25,732 nucleotides of DNA from assembly GCA_964446495.1 (NCBI GenBank), contig CAYUOY010000042.1:1-25732 (forward strand), given 5' to 3'. This document shows positions 8,677 through 16,107 of the stretch, in pieces. Position numbers and translations under genes: made by a program. This DNA comes from JAADHU01 sp964446495 (GTDB lineage: Bacteria; Pseudomonadota; Gammaproteobacteria; Steroidobacterales; Woeseiaceae). The notes under the pieces were generated by a model. That model worked only from the letters and a program-made list of their open reading frames with translations, did no database searches and was not told the DNA's origin. The first letter of the stretch is position 1. Every line of letters starts with the position of its first letter.

Positions 8677-9615
8677 TTAAATGGTTCCAAAGCTGCGCAC
8701 AATGGGTGTTACGTTGCCCTGCGGGCCACGCAACAGTACGCTGTAAAGGGTGATACGAACGGTATCAATACGCACTATGACCTTCAATTGAAAATATTGA
8801 GTGGAGTCGCTGAGCGTATTCAACACCTCCGGTGTCACCAAAGAGGAAAAGGCCGTATTGATGTCCGCAAAGCCTTCCGTTTCGCGTTCGGCCACCAGGC
8901 CGTCGACATCGCCCGCACTCATATTCTCATCCAGTGCCATTAAAACCGCCGGTGTGGCGGTATTAACATTGATTTCCGTGCGGCCCGGCAGCGCCGTTAT
9001 GTGCGGTGCCAGGGTATCGTAAGTTTGTTTATCCATACCCTCAAGCGCGGCCAGTTCACTAACGCTTGTCAGTAACTGATTGGCCGCTCGGTAGGGCGGC
9101 AACATTCCGGTATAAACGCCATCTTCAGCCCCGTCCGGAAAGGAGGCCTCTGCGTCAGCGTCCAGCCAGTCACCGGCGATACCGGCAAATCGGGGGTCAA
9201 TTCCCAGCGCATTCAGCAAGCGCTGAAATTGCTCGAGGGACTTCTGTTCAATCTTACCATTCTGGTCAATCAGGTTGTTAATGTTGAAACGGCCCTGAAG
9301 ATCCTCAACGACACCAAATACCTCACCGCCATCGATAGGCAAACCAGGCAATTCGGTGGCCCAGATTTCACCAAGGTGGTCTGTTTCATTATCCGCCCGG
9401 TCCTGACTGAGAATCGTCGACACCCAGCTTTCGGCACCCAGCGCGACCTCAATCGCCTGGTCCCGATTGAGTAACATCATCGTACGGCGTACATCGAGCG
9501 CGTTGTCCCATGCAAGGTTGACGGCAACGATCGCGGCAAGGGCCGTAATCATGATCGCCGTAATCATCGCCACGCCGCGTGACCGATTACGGCCGTTTTG
9601 CACCAACAGTTTCAA
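8677..9615 (-). CDS. gspK: Type II secretion system minor pseudopilin GspK
   Basis: 312 aa. GspK is the large minor pseudopilin thought to cap the tip of the pseudopilus with GspI and GspJ. The short basic leader ends RSRG and is followed by VAMITAIMITALAAIVAVN, a prepilin-like hydrophobic helix. As is usual for GspK, the Glu at position 5 of the mature protein is absent. The helix-hairpin-helix-like alpha domain contains the family signatures DLQGRFNINNL (near residue 105) and DWLDADAEASFPDGAEDGVY (near 148), an acidic stretch that fits calcium binding. EINVNTATPAVLMAL follows near 215. The start overlaps the gspJ stop by 4 bases. Length is typical. Confidence 0.95.
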   Translation of the reverse strand: MKLLVQNGRNRSRGVAMITAIMITALAAIVAVNLAWDNALDVRRTMMLLNRDQAIEVALGAESWVSTILSQDRADNETDHLGEIWATELPGLPIDGGEVFGVVEDLQGRFNINNLIDQNGKIEQKSLEQFQRLLNALGIDPRFAGIAGDWLDADAEASFPDGAEDGVYTGMLPPYRAANQLLTSVSELAALEGMDKQTYDTLAPHITALPGRTEINVNTATPAVLMALDENMSAGDVDGLVAERETEGFADINTAFSSLVTPEVLNTLSDSTQYFQLKVIVRIDTVRITLYSVLLRGPQGNVTPIVRSFGTI

Positions 9616-10229
9616 GGAGCAACCTCTATGAGTCGGGTCAGTTCGCCCTCGTCAATCAGCGTGAGAATGACTTGTACGGCACGCGGGCGATAGCGAAGTC
9701 CCAGCGGTCCGGCCCGCTGCAGCGGCGGCCATTGCTCGCTCCACTCACCATTTTCCTGCATGAATCGGAATATGATGCTCTCGACCTCATCGAGCAACGT
9801 TACGCTGATAACCTGATTGCTAAAAGTCCGGTCCAGAACATTCCAGTGAGAGCGAATCAGTTCGTTGTCTTCCAGTCGGTAAGCGACCCGTTGCAGAGTG
9901 CCGCGTGGCAATCCGATCGGATTGGTCCAGCCGCCACGGGTCAGTTCAAGGGCATAGCCGGATTGAACATTGGTGCGCAATGATGCCGCCAGTGTGCCGC
10001 CGAGTTCGTCCCGGACCGGACGTGGCGTGAGCTGCATGAAATCCTGGCTGACCTGTCTCATGGTGCGTTGAATGGCCTGTAAGCGATCCATGCGCGCGGA
10101 CAGTATCTCGGCGCTGATCATTGTCTGGTTGAGCGTGCCATAGGCGAGGGCGGACATGATGGCAAATACTGCCAGGGCAACCAGGACCTCAATAAGGGTG
10201 AAACCGCGCCTGTCGGTCTGTGGGCGCAT
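9612..10229 (-). CDS. gspJ: Type II secretion system minor pseudopilin GspJ
   Basis: 205 aa from the ATG at 10229. It is a minor pseudopilin that assembles with GspI and GspK at the pseudopilus tip. The prepilin peptidase site is clear: RRG|FTLIEVLVALAVFA, with Gly9 before the cut and the conserved Glu at mature position 5. A FMQLTPRPVRDELGG region and a YRLEDNELIRSHWNVLDR stretch are typical of GspJ. A longer reading from 10268 would add 13 residues ahead of a leader that is already complete. The 10229 ATG overlaps the gspI stop as TGATG, so I prefer it. Confidence 0.94.
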   Translation of the reverse strand: MRPQTDRRGFTLIEVLVALAVFAIMSALAYGTLNQTMISAEILSARMDRLQAIQRTMRQVSQDFMQLTPRPVRDELGGTLAASLRTNVQSGYALELTRGGWTNPIGLPRGTLQRVAYRLEDNELIRSHWNVLDRTFSNQVISVTLLDEVESIIFRFMQENGEWSEQWPPLQRAGPLGLRYRPRAVQVILTLIDEGELTRLIEVAP

Positions 10230-10696
10230 CACTGATCCTGTCCGATGGCCTGAGATGCGCCGGCCCACGCAAGGTTGGCGCTCCCGGCCACCACGGGTTG
10301 GCCGATGAAGCCGCTGACGGATCGGGCAAACAAATCAGACGTCGCAAGGCCGACCTCGACCTCCACTCGGTAGAGATTCTCCACGCCGGTTTCGGACACA
10401 GTGGCGCGCCAGGTCCACTCGAGGCTTCCATAGACGATGTCGCCACTGGTCGAACTGACTTTCGGCACGACATTGGCCAGCCGCATTTCGGTTATCTTGT
10501 TCTGTGCGATCCAGCTGGCGTAGGTGCGCTCGCGCATCGAGCGACCGGCGTCGATCATCTGGCTTACCGCCGCGGTAACCGCCGCCAGACCAATGGCAGC
10601 GACCGCGAGTGCAATAACAACTTCGATGAGCGTAAAGCCCCGCACAGTGGCGGCGCCACCGCGTAGCGGCCGCCAGCGGTTCTTATTCAAAGTCAC
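10229..10696 (-). CDS. gspI: Type II secretion system minor pseudopilin GspI
   Basis: 155 aa. It is a minor pseudopilin that is thought to nucleate the GspI-J-K tip complex. The leader ends VRG|FTLIEVVIALAVAAIG (Gly20, then mature Glu5). The body contains ASWIAQNKITEMRL (about residues 60-73), which matches the well conserved GspI motif A-x-x-x-A-x-N-x-x-x-E-x-R. Start is GTG at 10696, with an AGGA ribosome-binding site 5-8 bases upstream. It overlaps the end of gspH by 14 bases, and its stop overlaps the gspJ ATG. The C-terminus (about residues 120-155) runs longer than the compact core, with an Ala/Gly-rich tail of unknown role. Confidence 0.93.
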   Translation of the reverse strand: MTLNKNRWRPLRGGAATVRGFTLIEVVIALAVAAIGLAAVTAAVSQMIDAGRSMRERTYASWIAQNKITEMRLANVVPKVSSTSGDIVYGSLEWTWRATVSETGVENLYRVEVEVGLATSDLFARSVSGFIGQPVVAGSANLAWAGASQAIGQDQ

Positions 10697-11276
10697 TGTC
10701 TTCCTGCCCTATACGAACTTCGCCATTGGGCAAGATTCGCAGTTGGTAGATCGACTCGTCGGCAGGTCGCCGCAATACCAGTTCAAAGGGAGTTAAATCG
10801 CCGCTGGATAACAAGAGTGAATGCGGTGCATACGCCGTCAGCTTAGCCCGATTGTCATCATCTTCATCCGCTTGAATTTCTGCCATTTGATGCGATAACT
10901 GGATGCGCTTGCCTTCGACGTACAACTCAAATTCGAAACCCTCGGGCAGTGAGCGCGGTCTCAAAATGTCGTCCCCTATTATTTCAGCCCAGCGCTCGGT
11001 GTAGGGGTCGAATTCAACGAAACGATAGCCGCCAAGCTGTATTTCAAGTCCAAAGTCTCGTCCTTGCAGTGTCGCTTCATCGGCGGCCAGGTCAATCAGC
11101 GATGCCATGCGGTAGATTTCCTGCTGCAGGTTCCGGTCATCCCGCAGGACACCCATTGACAGGAGTACGACCGAGCTGACAACCGCGGCGATAACCACTA
11201 CGACCAGTATTTCGATCAGTGTAAATCCGCGCGGTGACATGCTAGGCCGAAGCCCGGAGCGACGGCATTCCATCAT
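10683..11276 (-). CDS. gspH: Type II secretion system minor pseudopilin GspH
   Basis: 197 aa. GspH is the minor pseudopilin that connects the GspI-J-K tip to the GspG shaft. The leader ends SPRG|FTLIEILVVVVIAAVVS (Gly17, mature Glu5). The globular part has the GspH/FimT signature of a helix (MASLIDLAADEATLQGRDFGLEI) followed by strands YRFVEFDP and FELVLRR. The ATG at 11276 is 9 bases after the gspG stop. A second Met at residue 2 could also serve as start. The length is near the family norm. Confidence 0.93.
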   Translation of the reverse strand: MMECRRSGLRPSMSPRGFTLIEILVVVVIAAVVSSVVLLSMGVLRDDRNLQQEIYRMASLIDLAADEATLQGRDFGLEIQLGGYRFVEFDPYTERWAEIIGDDILRPRSLPEGFEFELYVEGKRIQLSHQMAEIQADEDDDNRAKLTAYAPHSLLLSSGDLTPFELVLRRPADESIYQLRILPNGEVRIGQEDSDFE

Positions 11277-11285
11277 CAGGCCGTT

Positions 11286-11741
11286 TTATTCAGCGTCCCA
11301 GTTACCGATGTCGGCATCTTCATCTTCGCCACCTGGCTGCCCGTCGCGCCCGAGAGTGTAAATGTCGATTTCACCATTGTTGCCTGGATTCAGATAGAGA
11401 TAGCTGTTTCCCCAGGGATCTTTTGGTTCGCGTTCAAGATAACTTCCTTTCCAGTTGCGAATGCTCGGGTCCGCCGGCTTGGTGACCAGCGCCGGCAGGC
11501 CTTGTTCGGTAGTGGGATAGGCGAAGTTATCCATTCGATAAAGCTTAAGCGCGCTTTCAATGCCGCGAAGATCCTGGCGGGCGGCGGAGACCTGTGCATC
11601 ACCAATGCGACCAATGACATTCGGTGCGACGATGGCGGCAAGAATGCCGAGAATGATCACAACGACCATAATCTCGATCAGGGTAAAACCGTGCTGCTGG
11701 TGCAAGGCACGGCGAGGTATTTTTGACAGGTTTTTGATCAT
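11286..11741 (-). CDS. gspG: Type II secretion system major pseudopilin GspG
   Basis: 151 aa from the ATG at 11741. GspG is the shaft subunit of the periplasmic pseudopilus. The prepilin site is HG|FTLIEIMVVVIILGILAA (Gly18, mature Glu5), followed by the hallmark VAPNVIGRIGDAQV helix. The C-terminal half has YPTTEQGLPALV, DPWGNSYLY and an acidic GRDGQPGGEDEDADIGNW loop. This loop corresponds to the calcium-binding site of major pseudopilins. The frame is open further upstream to 11798. The ATG at 11741 gives a normal short basic leader, with an AGGG sequence about 12 bases before it. It is the first gene of the leftward gsp operon; gspC, D, E and F, which often precede it, are not here. Confidence 0.96.
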   Translation of the reverse strand: MIKNLSKIPRRALHQQHGFTLIEIMVVVIILGILAAIVAPNVIGRIGDAQVSAARQDLRGIESALKLYRMDNFAYPTTEQGLPALVTKPADPSIRNWKGSYLEREPKDPWGNSYLYLNPGNNGEIDIYTLGRDGQPGGEDEDADIGNWDAE

Positions 11742-11815
11742 GCTTCGGATATCCCTGCGGCCGCGGCACAGCCGCATATTGACTCTGTGATTGGACAAAC
11801 GTCAGTATACCAAAC

Positions 11816-12439
11816 ATGGGGTTAAGTAATGATCCAAAAAGTGATGCTGTGACCGCGGTTCGCGTTCTCAGACACTGGCAGATACCGGCCATTCTCGGGG
11901 TCCTGGGCGTGTTCGCGGCATTGGCGGGTGATCAGGGCAGGGAATGGTTGCGTTGGGATCGGGCCGGGATTGCTGACGGGCAACTCTGGCGACTGGTGAG
12001 CGGACACCTGGTGCACCTGAACTTGTCTCACTTGCTGCTCAATGGCGCCGGTCTGGTTCTGGTCTGGATGCTGGTGGGCCAGAATATGACCACAAGTCGC
12101 TGGCTGCTAATCATTGTGGTCACCATTACCGGCATCGACCTGGGTTTCTGGGTGCTGGATACCGAGCTGCAATGGTACGTCGGTCTTTCCGGGTTGCTAC
12201 ACGGCTTGCTGATGGCAGGCCTGGTCGCCGGGCTTCAAAATGCCCGTGGAGAATCGATTCTTATTGGTCTGTTCGTCATCGGGAAACTCGTGTTCGAACA
12301 GATCGCCGGCCCGCTACCCGGATCCGAAAGCGCCTCCGGCGGCGCTGTGATCGTAAATGCTCACCTCTACGGAGCCGTTTCTGCGGCGGTTGTGGCGATA
12401 ATCTTGCGGATTAGAGTCGCGGTGGCGCGGGCGATATAA
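11816..12439 (+). CDS. rrtA: Rhombosortase-like rhomboid intramembrane serine protease
   Basis: 207 aa, with about six hydrophobic membrane segments. Rhombosortases are small rhomboid proteases that cleave the C-terminal GlyGly-CTERM anchor of exported proteins in the inner membrane. The visible motifs are W58-R59 followed by SGHLVHLNLSHLLLN (His64, His67, His72, Asn76), the nucleophile loop Y-V-G-L-S-G (Ser125) with LHG after it, and the catalytic His183 in NAHLYGA. The compact length and the G-L-S-G-L-L-H-G arrangement fit the rhombosortase branch better than GlpG. It is divergent from the type II secretion operon (start codons 74 bases apart), whose substrates include GlyGly-CTERM proteins such as Vibrio VesB. 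No obvious ribosome-binding site precedes the ATG at 11816. A GTG at 11849 is an alternative start. The family call is confident at the rhomboid level and somewhat less so for rhombosortase. Confidence 0.82.
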   Translation: MGLSNDPKSDAVTAVRVLRHWQIPAILGVLGVFAALAGDQGREWLRWDRAGIADGQLWRLVSGHLVHLNLSHLLLNGAGLVLVWMLVGQNMTTSRWLLIIVVTITGIDLGFWVLDTELQWYVGLSGLLHGLLMAGLVAGLQNARGESILIGLFVIGKLVFEQIAGPLPGSESASGGAVIVNAHLYGAVSAAVVAIILRIRVAVARAI

Positions 12440-12440
12440 T
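12435..12440 (+). promoter_or_regulatory. Perfect -10 box, possible fabD promoter
   Basis: A consensus TATAAT overlaps the stop codon of the rhombosortase gene, 39 bases before the fabD start. The upstream -35 region is poor (TTAGAG at 11-16 of the preceding decade, 18-base spacing), so activity is uncertain. Confidence 0.35.
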
Positions 12441-12479
12441 GCGCCAACTTTTTCACACGCTCAGCACTGGAGGTATATT

Positions 12480-13403
12480 TTGACGCTTGCCATGGTATTT
12501 CCCGGTCAGGGATCGCAATCGGTTGGAATGCAGGACAAACTTGCGCTGCAGTTCGATGCGGTAAGGGCGACCTATGATGAGGCCAGCAGCCTCCTCGGTT
12601 ACGATTTGTGGAGCCTGGTTCACGAAGGACCCAAAGAAGCGTTGAACAGTACCGTGGTGACCCAGCCCGCCATGCTGACGGCGGGCATCGCCGCCTGGCG
12701 GGTATGGCGCAGCGCCGGCGGCGAACTGCCCTCACAGATGGCCGGGCACAGCCTGGGTGAATATACGGCGCTGGTCTGTGCGGGCGCGTTGCAGTTCAGC
12801 GATGCCATTCCATTGGTGCGGCGTCGAGCCGAACTCATGCAGCAGGCCGTACCGGTCGGCGTTGGCGCGATGGCCGCCATCCTGGGGCTGGACTCTGATG
12901 CGGTATTGGATATTTGTGAGACGGCGTCCGCGATTGGCACGGCCGAAGCGGTCAACTTCAATTCTCCCGCCCAGATTGTCGTGGCCGGACAAAAATCAGC
13001 GGTGACGACCCTGGTTGGTCTTGCCAAAGAGCACGGTGCCAGACGGGCCATCATGCTGGATGTAAGCGTGCCATCGCACTCATCGCTGATGATTCCGGCC
13101 GGCGAGGCGTTGGCGGATGATCTGGCCACTATTGAGTTTTCGACGCCATCCATTACGGTTCTGAACAGCGTCGACGCACAGCCGTACGGGGATGCCGTCG
13201 ATATTCGGGACCGCTTGATGCGACAAGTGTTCAGTCCGGTGCAGTGGGTCAGGACGATCAATGCGATGATCGAGGCAGGTGCCGACAGGCTTGTCGAATG
13301 CGGACCCGGCAAAGTTCTGGCGGGGTTGTGTCGGCGAATTGACAAGTCGGTGCCGGTGGTTTGTATCGATAACCCTGACAATTTGACCAAGGCGCTGCAA
13401 TAA
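12480..13403 (+). CDS. fabD: Malonyl-CoA:ACP transacylase
   Basis: 307 aa. FabD transfers malonyl from CoA to acyl carrier protein for fatty acid elongation in the cytosol. The sequence shows the N-terminal VFPGQGSQ motif, the nucleophile elbow GHSLGEY (Ser91), Arg in RRRAELM (residues 115-117), catalytic His200 in VPSHSSLM, and the C-terminal ECGPGKVLAGL. The start is TTG at 12480. A GGAGG ribosome-binding site ends 6 bases upstream, and the resulting MTLAMVFPGQGSQ has the spacing of E. coli FabD. The ATG at 12492 would be 18 bases from that site and would truncate the first strand. It heads the fabD-fabG-acpP-fabF series. The usual fabH and plsX upstream are replaced by the rhombosortase and gsp genes. 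Confidence 0.96.
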   Translation: MTLAMVFPGQGSQSVGMQDKLALQFDAVRATYDEASSLLGYDLWSLVHEGPKEALNSTVVTQPAMLTAGIAAWRVWRSAGGELPSQMAGHSLGEYTALVCAGALQFSDAIPLVRRRAELMQQAVPVGVGAMAAILGLDSDAVLDICETASAIGTAEAVNFNSPAQIVVAGQKSAVTTLVGLAKEHGARRAIMLDVSVPSHSSLMIPAGEALADDLATIEFSTPSITVLNSVDAQPYGDAVDIRDRLMRQVFSPVQWVRTINAMIEAGADRLVECGPGKVLAGLCRRIDKSVPVVCIDNPDNLTKALQ

Positions 13404-13440
13404 TGATGATGAACGGTTTTAGACGCAGGATGTATTGAAT

Positions 13441-14196
13441 ATGAATAACTTGTTTTCCAGTGACGTACTGGACGGACGTGTTGCACTCGTGACGGGTGCG
13501 ACTCGCGGTATTGGTGCGGCCATCGCCCAGGCGCTCGCGGAGGCGGGCGCGACCGTGGTGGGTACCGCCACGAGCGACAGTGGCGCCGAGGTTATTTCTG
13601 CCGCGCTGGGCGACAAAGGGCGTGGGCTGGTAATGAATATTGCCGACATCGACTCAGTGGATGCCGCCATGGCGGATATTCAAAGCGTGGAAGGCGCAGC
13701 GGCTATCGTGATCAATAATGCCGGTATCACACGCGATAATCTGTTAATGCGCATGAATGCAGAGCAGTGGGACGAGGTCATCTCAACCAACCTTAGCGGT
13801 GTGTACAGGGTGTGCAAAGCCAGCCTGCGAGGCATGATGAAAGCACGCTACGGGCGGATTGTTAACATCTCATCGGTCATTGGAGTGATGGGTAATGCGG
13901 GGCAGGCCAATTATGCGGCCGCTAAAGCGGGCGTTATCGGCTTCTCCAAGTCCCTGGCCCGCGAAGTAGGGTCCCGGAATATTACGGTCAACGTGGTGGC
14001 GCCAGGCTTCATTGATACCGATATGACCCGTGTTCTGCCGGAGGCACAGCGGGATTCAATGCTGACCCAGATACCGTTGGGACGCTTGGGCGGGGTCGAA
14101 GACATTGCAGCAGCAGTGGCGTTCCTGGTATCGCCGGGTGGCGCCTATATCACGGGTGAAACGCTGCATGTCAACGGTGGCATGTTAATGGACTGA
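13441..14196 (+). CDS. fabG: 3-oxoacyl-[ACP] reductase
   Basis: 251 aa from the ATG at 13441. FabG is the NADPH-dependent short-chain reductase that converts 3-oxoacyl-ACP to 3-hydroxyacyl-ACP. The Rossmann motif TGATRGIG (about residues 18-25) is followed by NNAG (92-95), Asn117 in STNLSGV, Ser145 in NISSVIG, and Tyr158/Lys162 in YAAAKAG. The C-terminal ITGETLHVNGGMLM is diagnostic of FabG. An in-frame TTG at 13435 is possible. The AGGA at 13427-13430 is 10 bases from the ATG and only 4 from the TTG, so I chose the ATG. It lies 37 bases after fabD. Confidence 0.96.
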   Translation: MNNLFSSDVLDGRVALVTGATRGIGAAIAQALAEAGATVVGTATSDSGAEVISAALGDKGRGLVMNIADIDSVDAAMADIQSVEGAAAIVINNAGITRDNLLMRMNAEQWDEVISTNLSGVYRVCKASLRGMMKARYGRIVNISSVIGVMGNAGQANYAAAKAGVIGFSKSLAREVGSRNITVNVVAPGFIDTDMTRVLPEAQRDSMLTQIPLGRLGGVEDIAAAVAFLVSPGGAYITGETLHVNGGMLMD

Positions 14197-14256
14197 TTTG
14201 GCTGTAGCTTGCGCCACGACTTTGTCCTACAATACCCGGCCATGGTTCGGTCGGGC

Positions 14257-14285
14257 TTGGAATATCAATAACTTACGTGTAAAAT
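14257..14285 (+). promoter_or_regulatory. Sigma-70 promoter of acpP
   Basis: TTGGAA (14257-14262) and TAAAAT (14280-14285) are separated by exactly 17 bases. This is the best promoter-like pair in the window and sits in the 220-base gap before acpP. It predicts transcription from about 14292 and a leader of roughly 125 bases. TACAAT at 14228-14233 lacks a well-spaced -35. Confidence 0.6.
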
Positions 14286-14291
14286 AAAGTT

Positions 14292-14416
14292 GTTGGAGTG
14301 ACAATCTCAGCGCGATGGTGGGTACAGGGAAGGACGGCCGGGAGGCCATTTAGCGGTTCTCACGAACCGGTCAGTTGACACTTTTTTGAGTCTCTTCTTA
14401 AGGAGAAGCGATTACC
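14292..14416 (+). other. Long acpP leader with small hairpins
   Basis: This untranslated stretch lies between the predicted acpP start site and its ATG. It contains GGCC-ggga-GGCC (14336-14347) and a 6-bp stem with a 4-base loop, CGGTTC-tcac-GAACCG (14354-14369). A run of six T (14382-14387) lies 12 bases beyond the second stem, too far for a standard terminator. The AAGGAG ribosome-binding site ends 11 bases before the ATG. I recognise no known riboswitch or ribosomal leader. Confidence 0.35.
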
Positions 14417-14659
14417 ATGAGCAGTATCGAAGAACAAGTTAAGGGCATTGTTGCAGAACAACTCGGTGTAAAAGCAGAGGAAGTCACGAACGATGCATCT
14501 TTCGTTGATGATCTGGGCGCTGACTCGCTGGACACAGTGGAGTTGGTAATGGCCCTTGAAGAGGAATTCGAGACCGAAATTCCGGACGAGGACGCCGAAA
14601 AGATCACTACGGTCCAGCAGGCCATTGATTTCGTCACGGCTCGCCGTAGCGATTCCTGA
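14417..14659 (+). CDS. acpP: Acyl carrier protein
   Basis: 80 aa, strongly acidic. ACP carries growing acyl chains on a 4'-phosphopantetheine arm. The attachment site is Ser37 in the GADSLDTVELVMALEEEF motif, with typical helix I (IEEQVKGIVAEQLGV) and the C-terminal ITTVQQAIDFV. Length and composition are those of the main fatty-acid ACP. It has its own promoter upstream and a strong terminator directly after it, so it can be made in excess over fabG and fabF, in keeping with the abundance of ACP in cells. Confidence 0.98.
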   Translation: MSSIEEQVKGIVAEQLGVKAEEVTNDASFVDDLGADSLDTVELVMALEEEFETEIPDEDAEKITTVQQAIDFVTARRSDS

Positions 14660-14668
14660 GAATAACCA

Positions 14669-14698
14669 ACGGTGCGACCGGCGAGTCGCACCGTTTTT
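14669..14698 (+). terminator. Rho-independent terminator after acpP
   Basis: A perfect 10-bp stem (ACGGTGCGAC at 14669-14678 and its complement at 14685-14694) with a 6-base loop is followed by a run of T (five T counting the stem's last base). It begins 9 bases after the acpP stop. It separates acpP from fabF, so fabF needs read-through or a promoter of its own. Confidence 0.85.
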
Positions 14699-14739
14699 CC
14701 ATCACGTTGGCACTTCTGCCACGATCATTCGGATGAGTC

Positions 14740-15984
14740 TTGAGTAAACGTCGTGTTGTCGTAACAGGCATGGGGATCATTTCCCCTGTCGGTAGCCAGG
14801 TTGAGAAAGCCTGGAATAGCGTCCGTGAGGGTCAATCCGGCATCGGACCGATAGACGATTTCGATACAGAGGGCTTCAGTACCCGAATTGCAGGTGTCAT
14901 CACTGATTTCGACGTCAGCGACTACATGGCGCCGAAGAATGCACGCAAGATGGATCCGTTCATGCACTATGGCGTTGGTGCCTGTGTCGAAGCACTCAAG
15001 GATTGCGGACTTGAGATAACCGAAGAGAACGGGCACCGCGTCGGTATTGCGATGGGGGCCGGCATCGGCGGGCTCAAGACCATCGAGGAAAACCACACCA
15101 AGCTGGTAAATGGCGGCCCACGCAGGGTATCGCCGTTTTTCATTCCCGGCAGCATCATTAATATGACCTCCGGGAACGTCAGTATCATGTACGGCATTAC
15201 GGGCCCGAATCTGTCCGTCGTTACGGCGTGTACCACATCTACCCATTGCATAGGCCTGGCCGCCAGAACCATCGTGTATGGGGATGCTGATGTCATGTTG
15301 GCGGGTGGCTCCGAACATGCCACAACGCCCCTGTCGGTGGCGGGATTCTGCTCTGCAAGAGCCATGACCACCCGCAATGACGATCCGCAAGCGGCGAGCC
15401 GACCTTTTGATGTTGATCGCGATGGTTTCGTGCTGAGTAACGGTGCTGGTTGCCTGGTGGTCGAAGAACTGGAGCACGCTAAATCCCGTGGCGCCAAAAT
15501 TTATGCGGAGTTGATCGGTTTTGGCATGAGCGGTGATGCCTTTCACATCACGTCACCGCCGGCCGATGGCGAAGGCGCTCGCAAATGCATGGTAGCCGCC
15601 ATGCAGGATGCGGGAGTGGTTCCTGAAGAGATTGATTATCTGAACGCGCATGGCACCTCCACACTGATTGGTGACATTGGCGAAACAGTCGCGATTAAAA
15701 GGGCATTTGGTGACGCGGCGAGATCACTCGCTGTTAGTTCCACAAAATCCTGCACGGGGCATTTGCTGGGCGCGGCCGGAGCCGTAGAGGCACTGTTTTC
15801 CATTCTGGCGATACGCGATCAGGTGTTGCCACCAACCATAAACCTGGATACACCCGATCCGGAATGCGACCTTGATTACGTGCCAAACGTCGCACGTGAT
15901 GCGCAAATAACAACCGTGATCTCGAATTCTTTCGGCTTTGGCGGCACCAACGGAAGTCTTGTTTTCAGGGCTTTCGAGCACTAG
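14740..15984 (+). CDS. fabF: 3-oxoacyl-[ACP] synthase II
   Basis: 414 aa. FabF condenses malonyl-ACP with acyl-ACP in the elongation cycle. The Cys-His-His triad is visible: Cys164 in TACTTSTH, His304 in NAHGTSTLIGD and His341 in SCTGHLLGAAG. The C-terminal NSFGFGGTNGSLVF is typical of the family. The start is TTG at 14740, giving MSKRRVVVTGMG, identical in layout to the E. coli FabF N-terminus. The nearby ATG (14733) runs into a stop in another frame and cannot be used. A weak GGATGAG lies just before the TTG. Unlike the common gammaproteobacterial order, pabC does not follow; a 123-base gap leads straight to mltG. Confidence 0.97.
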   Translation: MSKRRVVVTGMGIISPVGSQVEKAWNSVREGQSGIGPIDDFDTEGFSTRIAGVITDFDVSDYMAPKNARKMDPFMHYGVGACVEALKDCGLEITEENGHRVGIAMGAGIGGLKTIEENHTKLVNGGPRRVSPFFIPGSIINMTSGNVSIMYGITGPNLSVVTACTTSTHCIGLAARTIVYGDADVMLAGGSEHATTPLSVAGFCSARAMTTRNDDPQAASRPFDVDRDGFVLSNGAGCLVVEELEHAKSRGAKIYAELIGFGMSGDAFHITSPPADGEGARKCMVAAMQDAGVVPEEIDYLNAHGTSTLIGDIGETVAIKRAFGDAARSLAVSSTKSCTGHLLGAAGAVEALFSILAIRDQVLPPTINLDTPDPECDLDYVPNVARDAQITTVISNSFGFGGTNGSLVFRAFEH

Positions 15985-16107
15985 CCAAAGCGTCGATGAT
16001 CTCAACCGCATTGGTTAAGCGCCAGCCGTCATATACTCTGGCTCGGTGAATGCCATCAATCCTGAGTCCTGCCCGAATCTGCTCATTGCCACCGCAGGCT
16101 CCATAGC

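Noticed and set aside
8350..8943. + strand open frame of 197 codons across the gspK-gspL junction
   Set aside because: It lies opposite two well-supported secretion genes and shows no domain, signal or ribosome-binding site.
12620..13486. Long open frame (288 codons) on the - strand opposite fabD
   Set aside because: It is a shadow of fabD, which has all catalytic residues. The antisense product is rich in Ser, Thr and Ala with no recognisable domain.
14354..14387. Hairpin plus T-run upstream of acpP as a terminator or attenuator
   Set aside because: The T-run starts 12 bases after the stem, and the stem is only 6 bp. No leader peptide was found.
14375..14403. TTGACA with a downstream TTAAGG as a second acpP promoter
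   Set aside because: The would-be -10 box overlaps the ribosome-binding site, leaving no room for a normal leader.
14725..15546. Long open frame (273 codons) on the - strand opposite fabF
   Set aside because: It is antisense to a fully supported fabF. The composition is unusual and there is no start signal or family resemblance.
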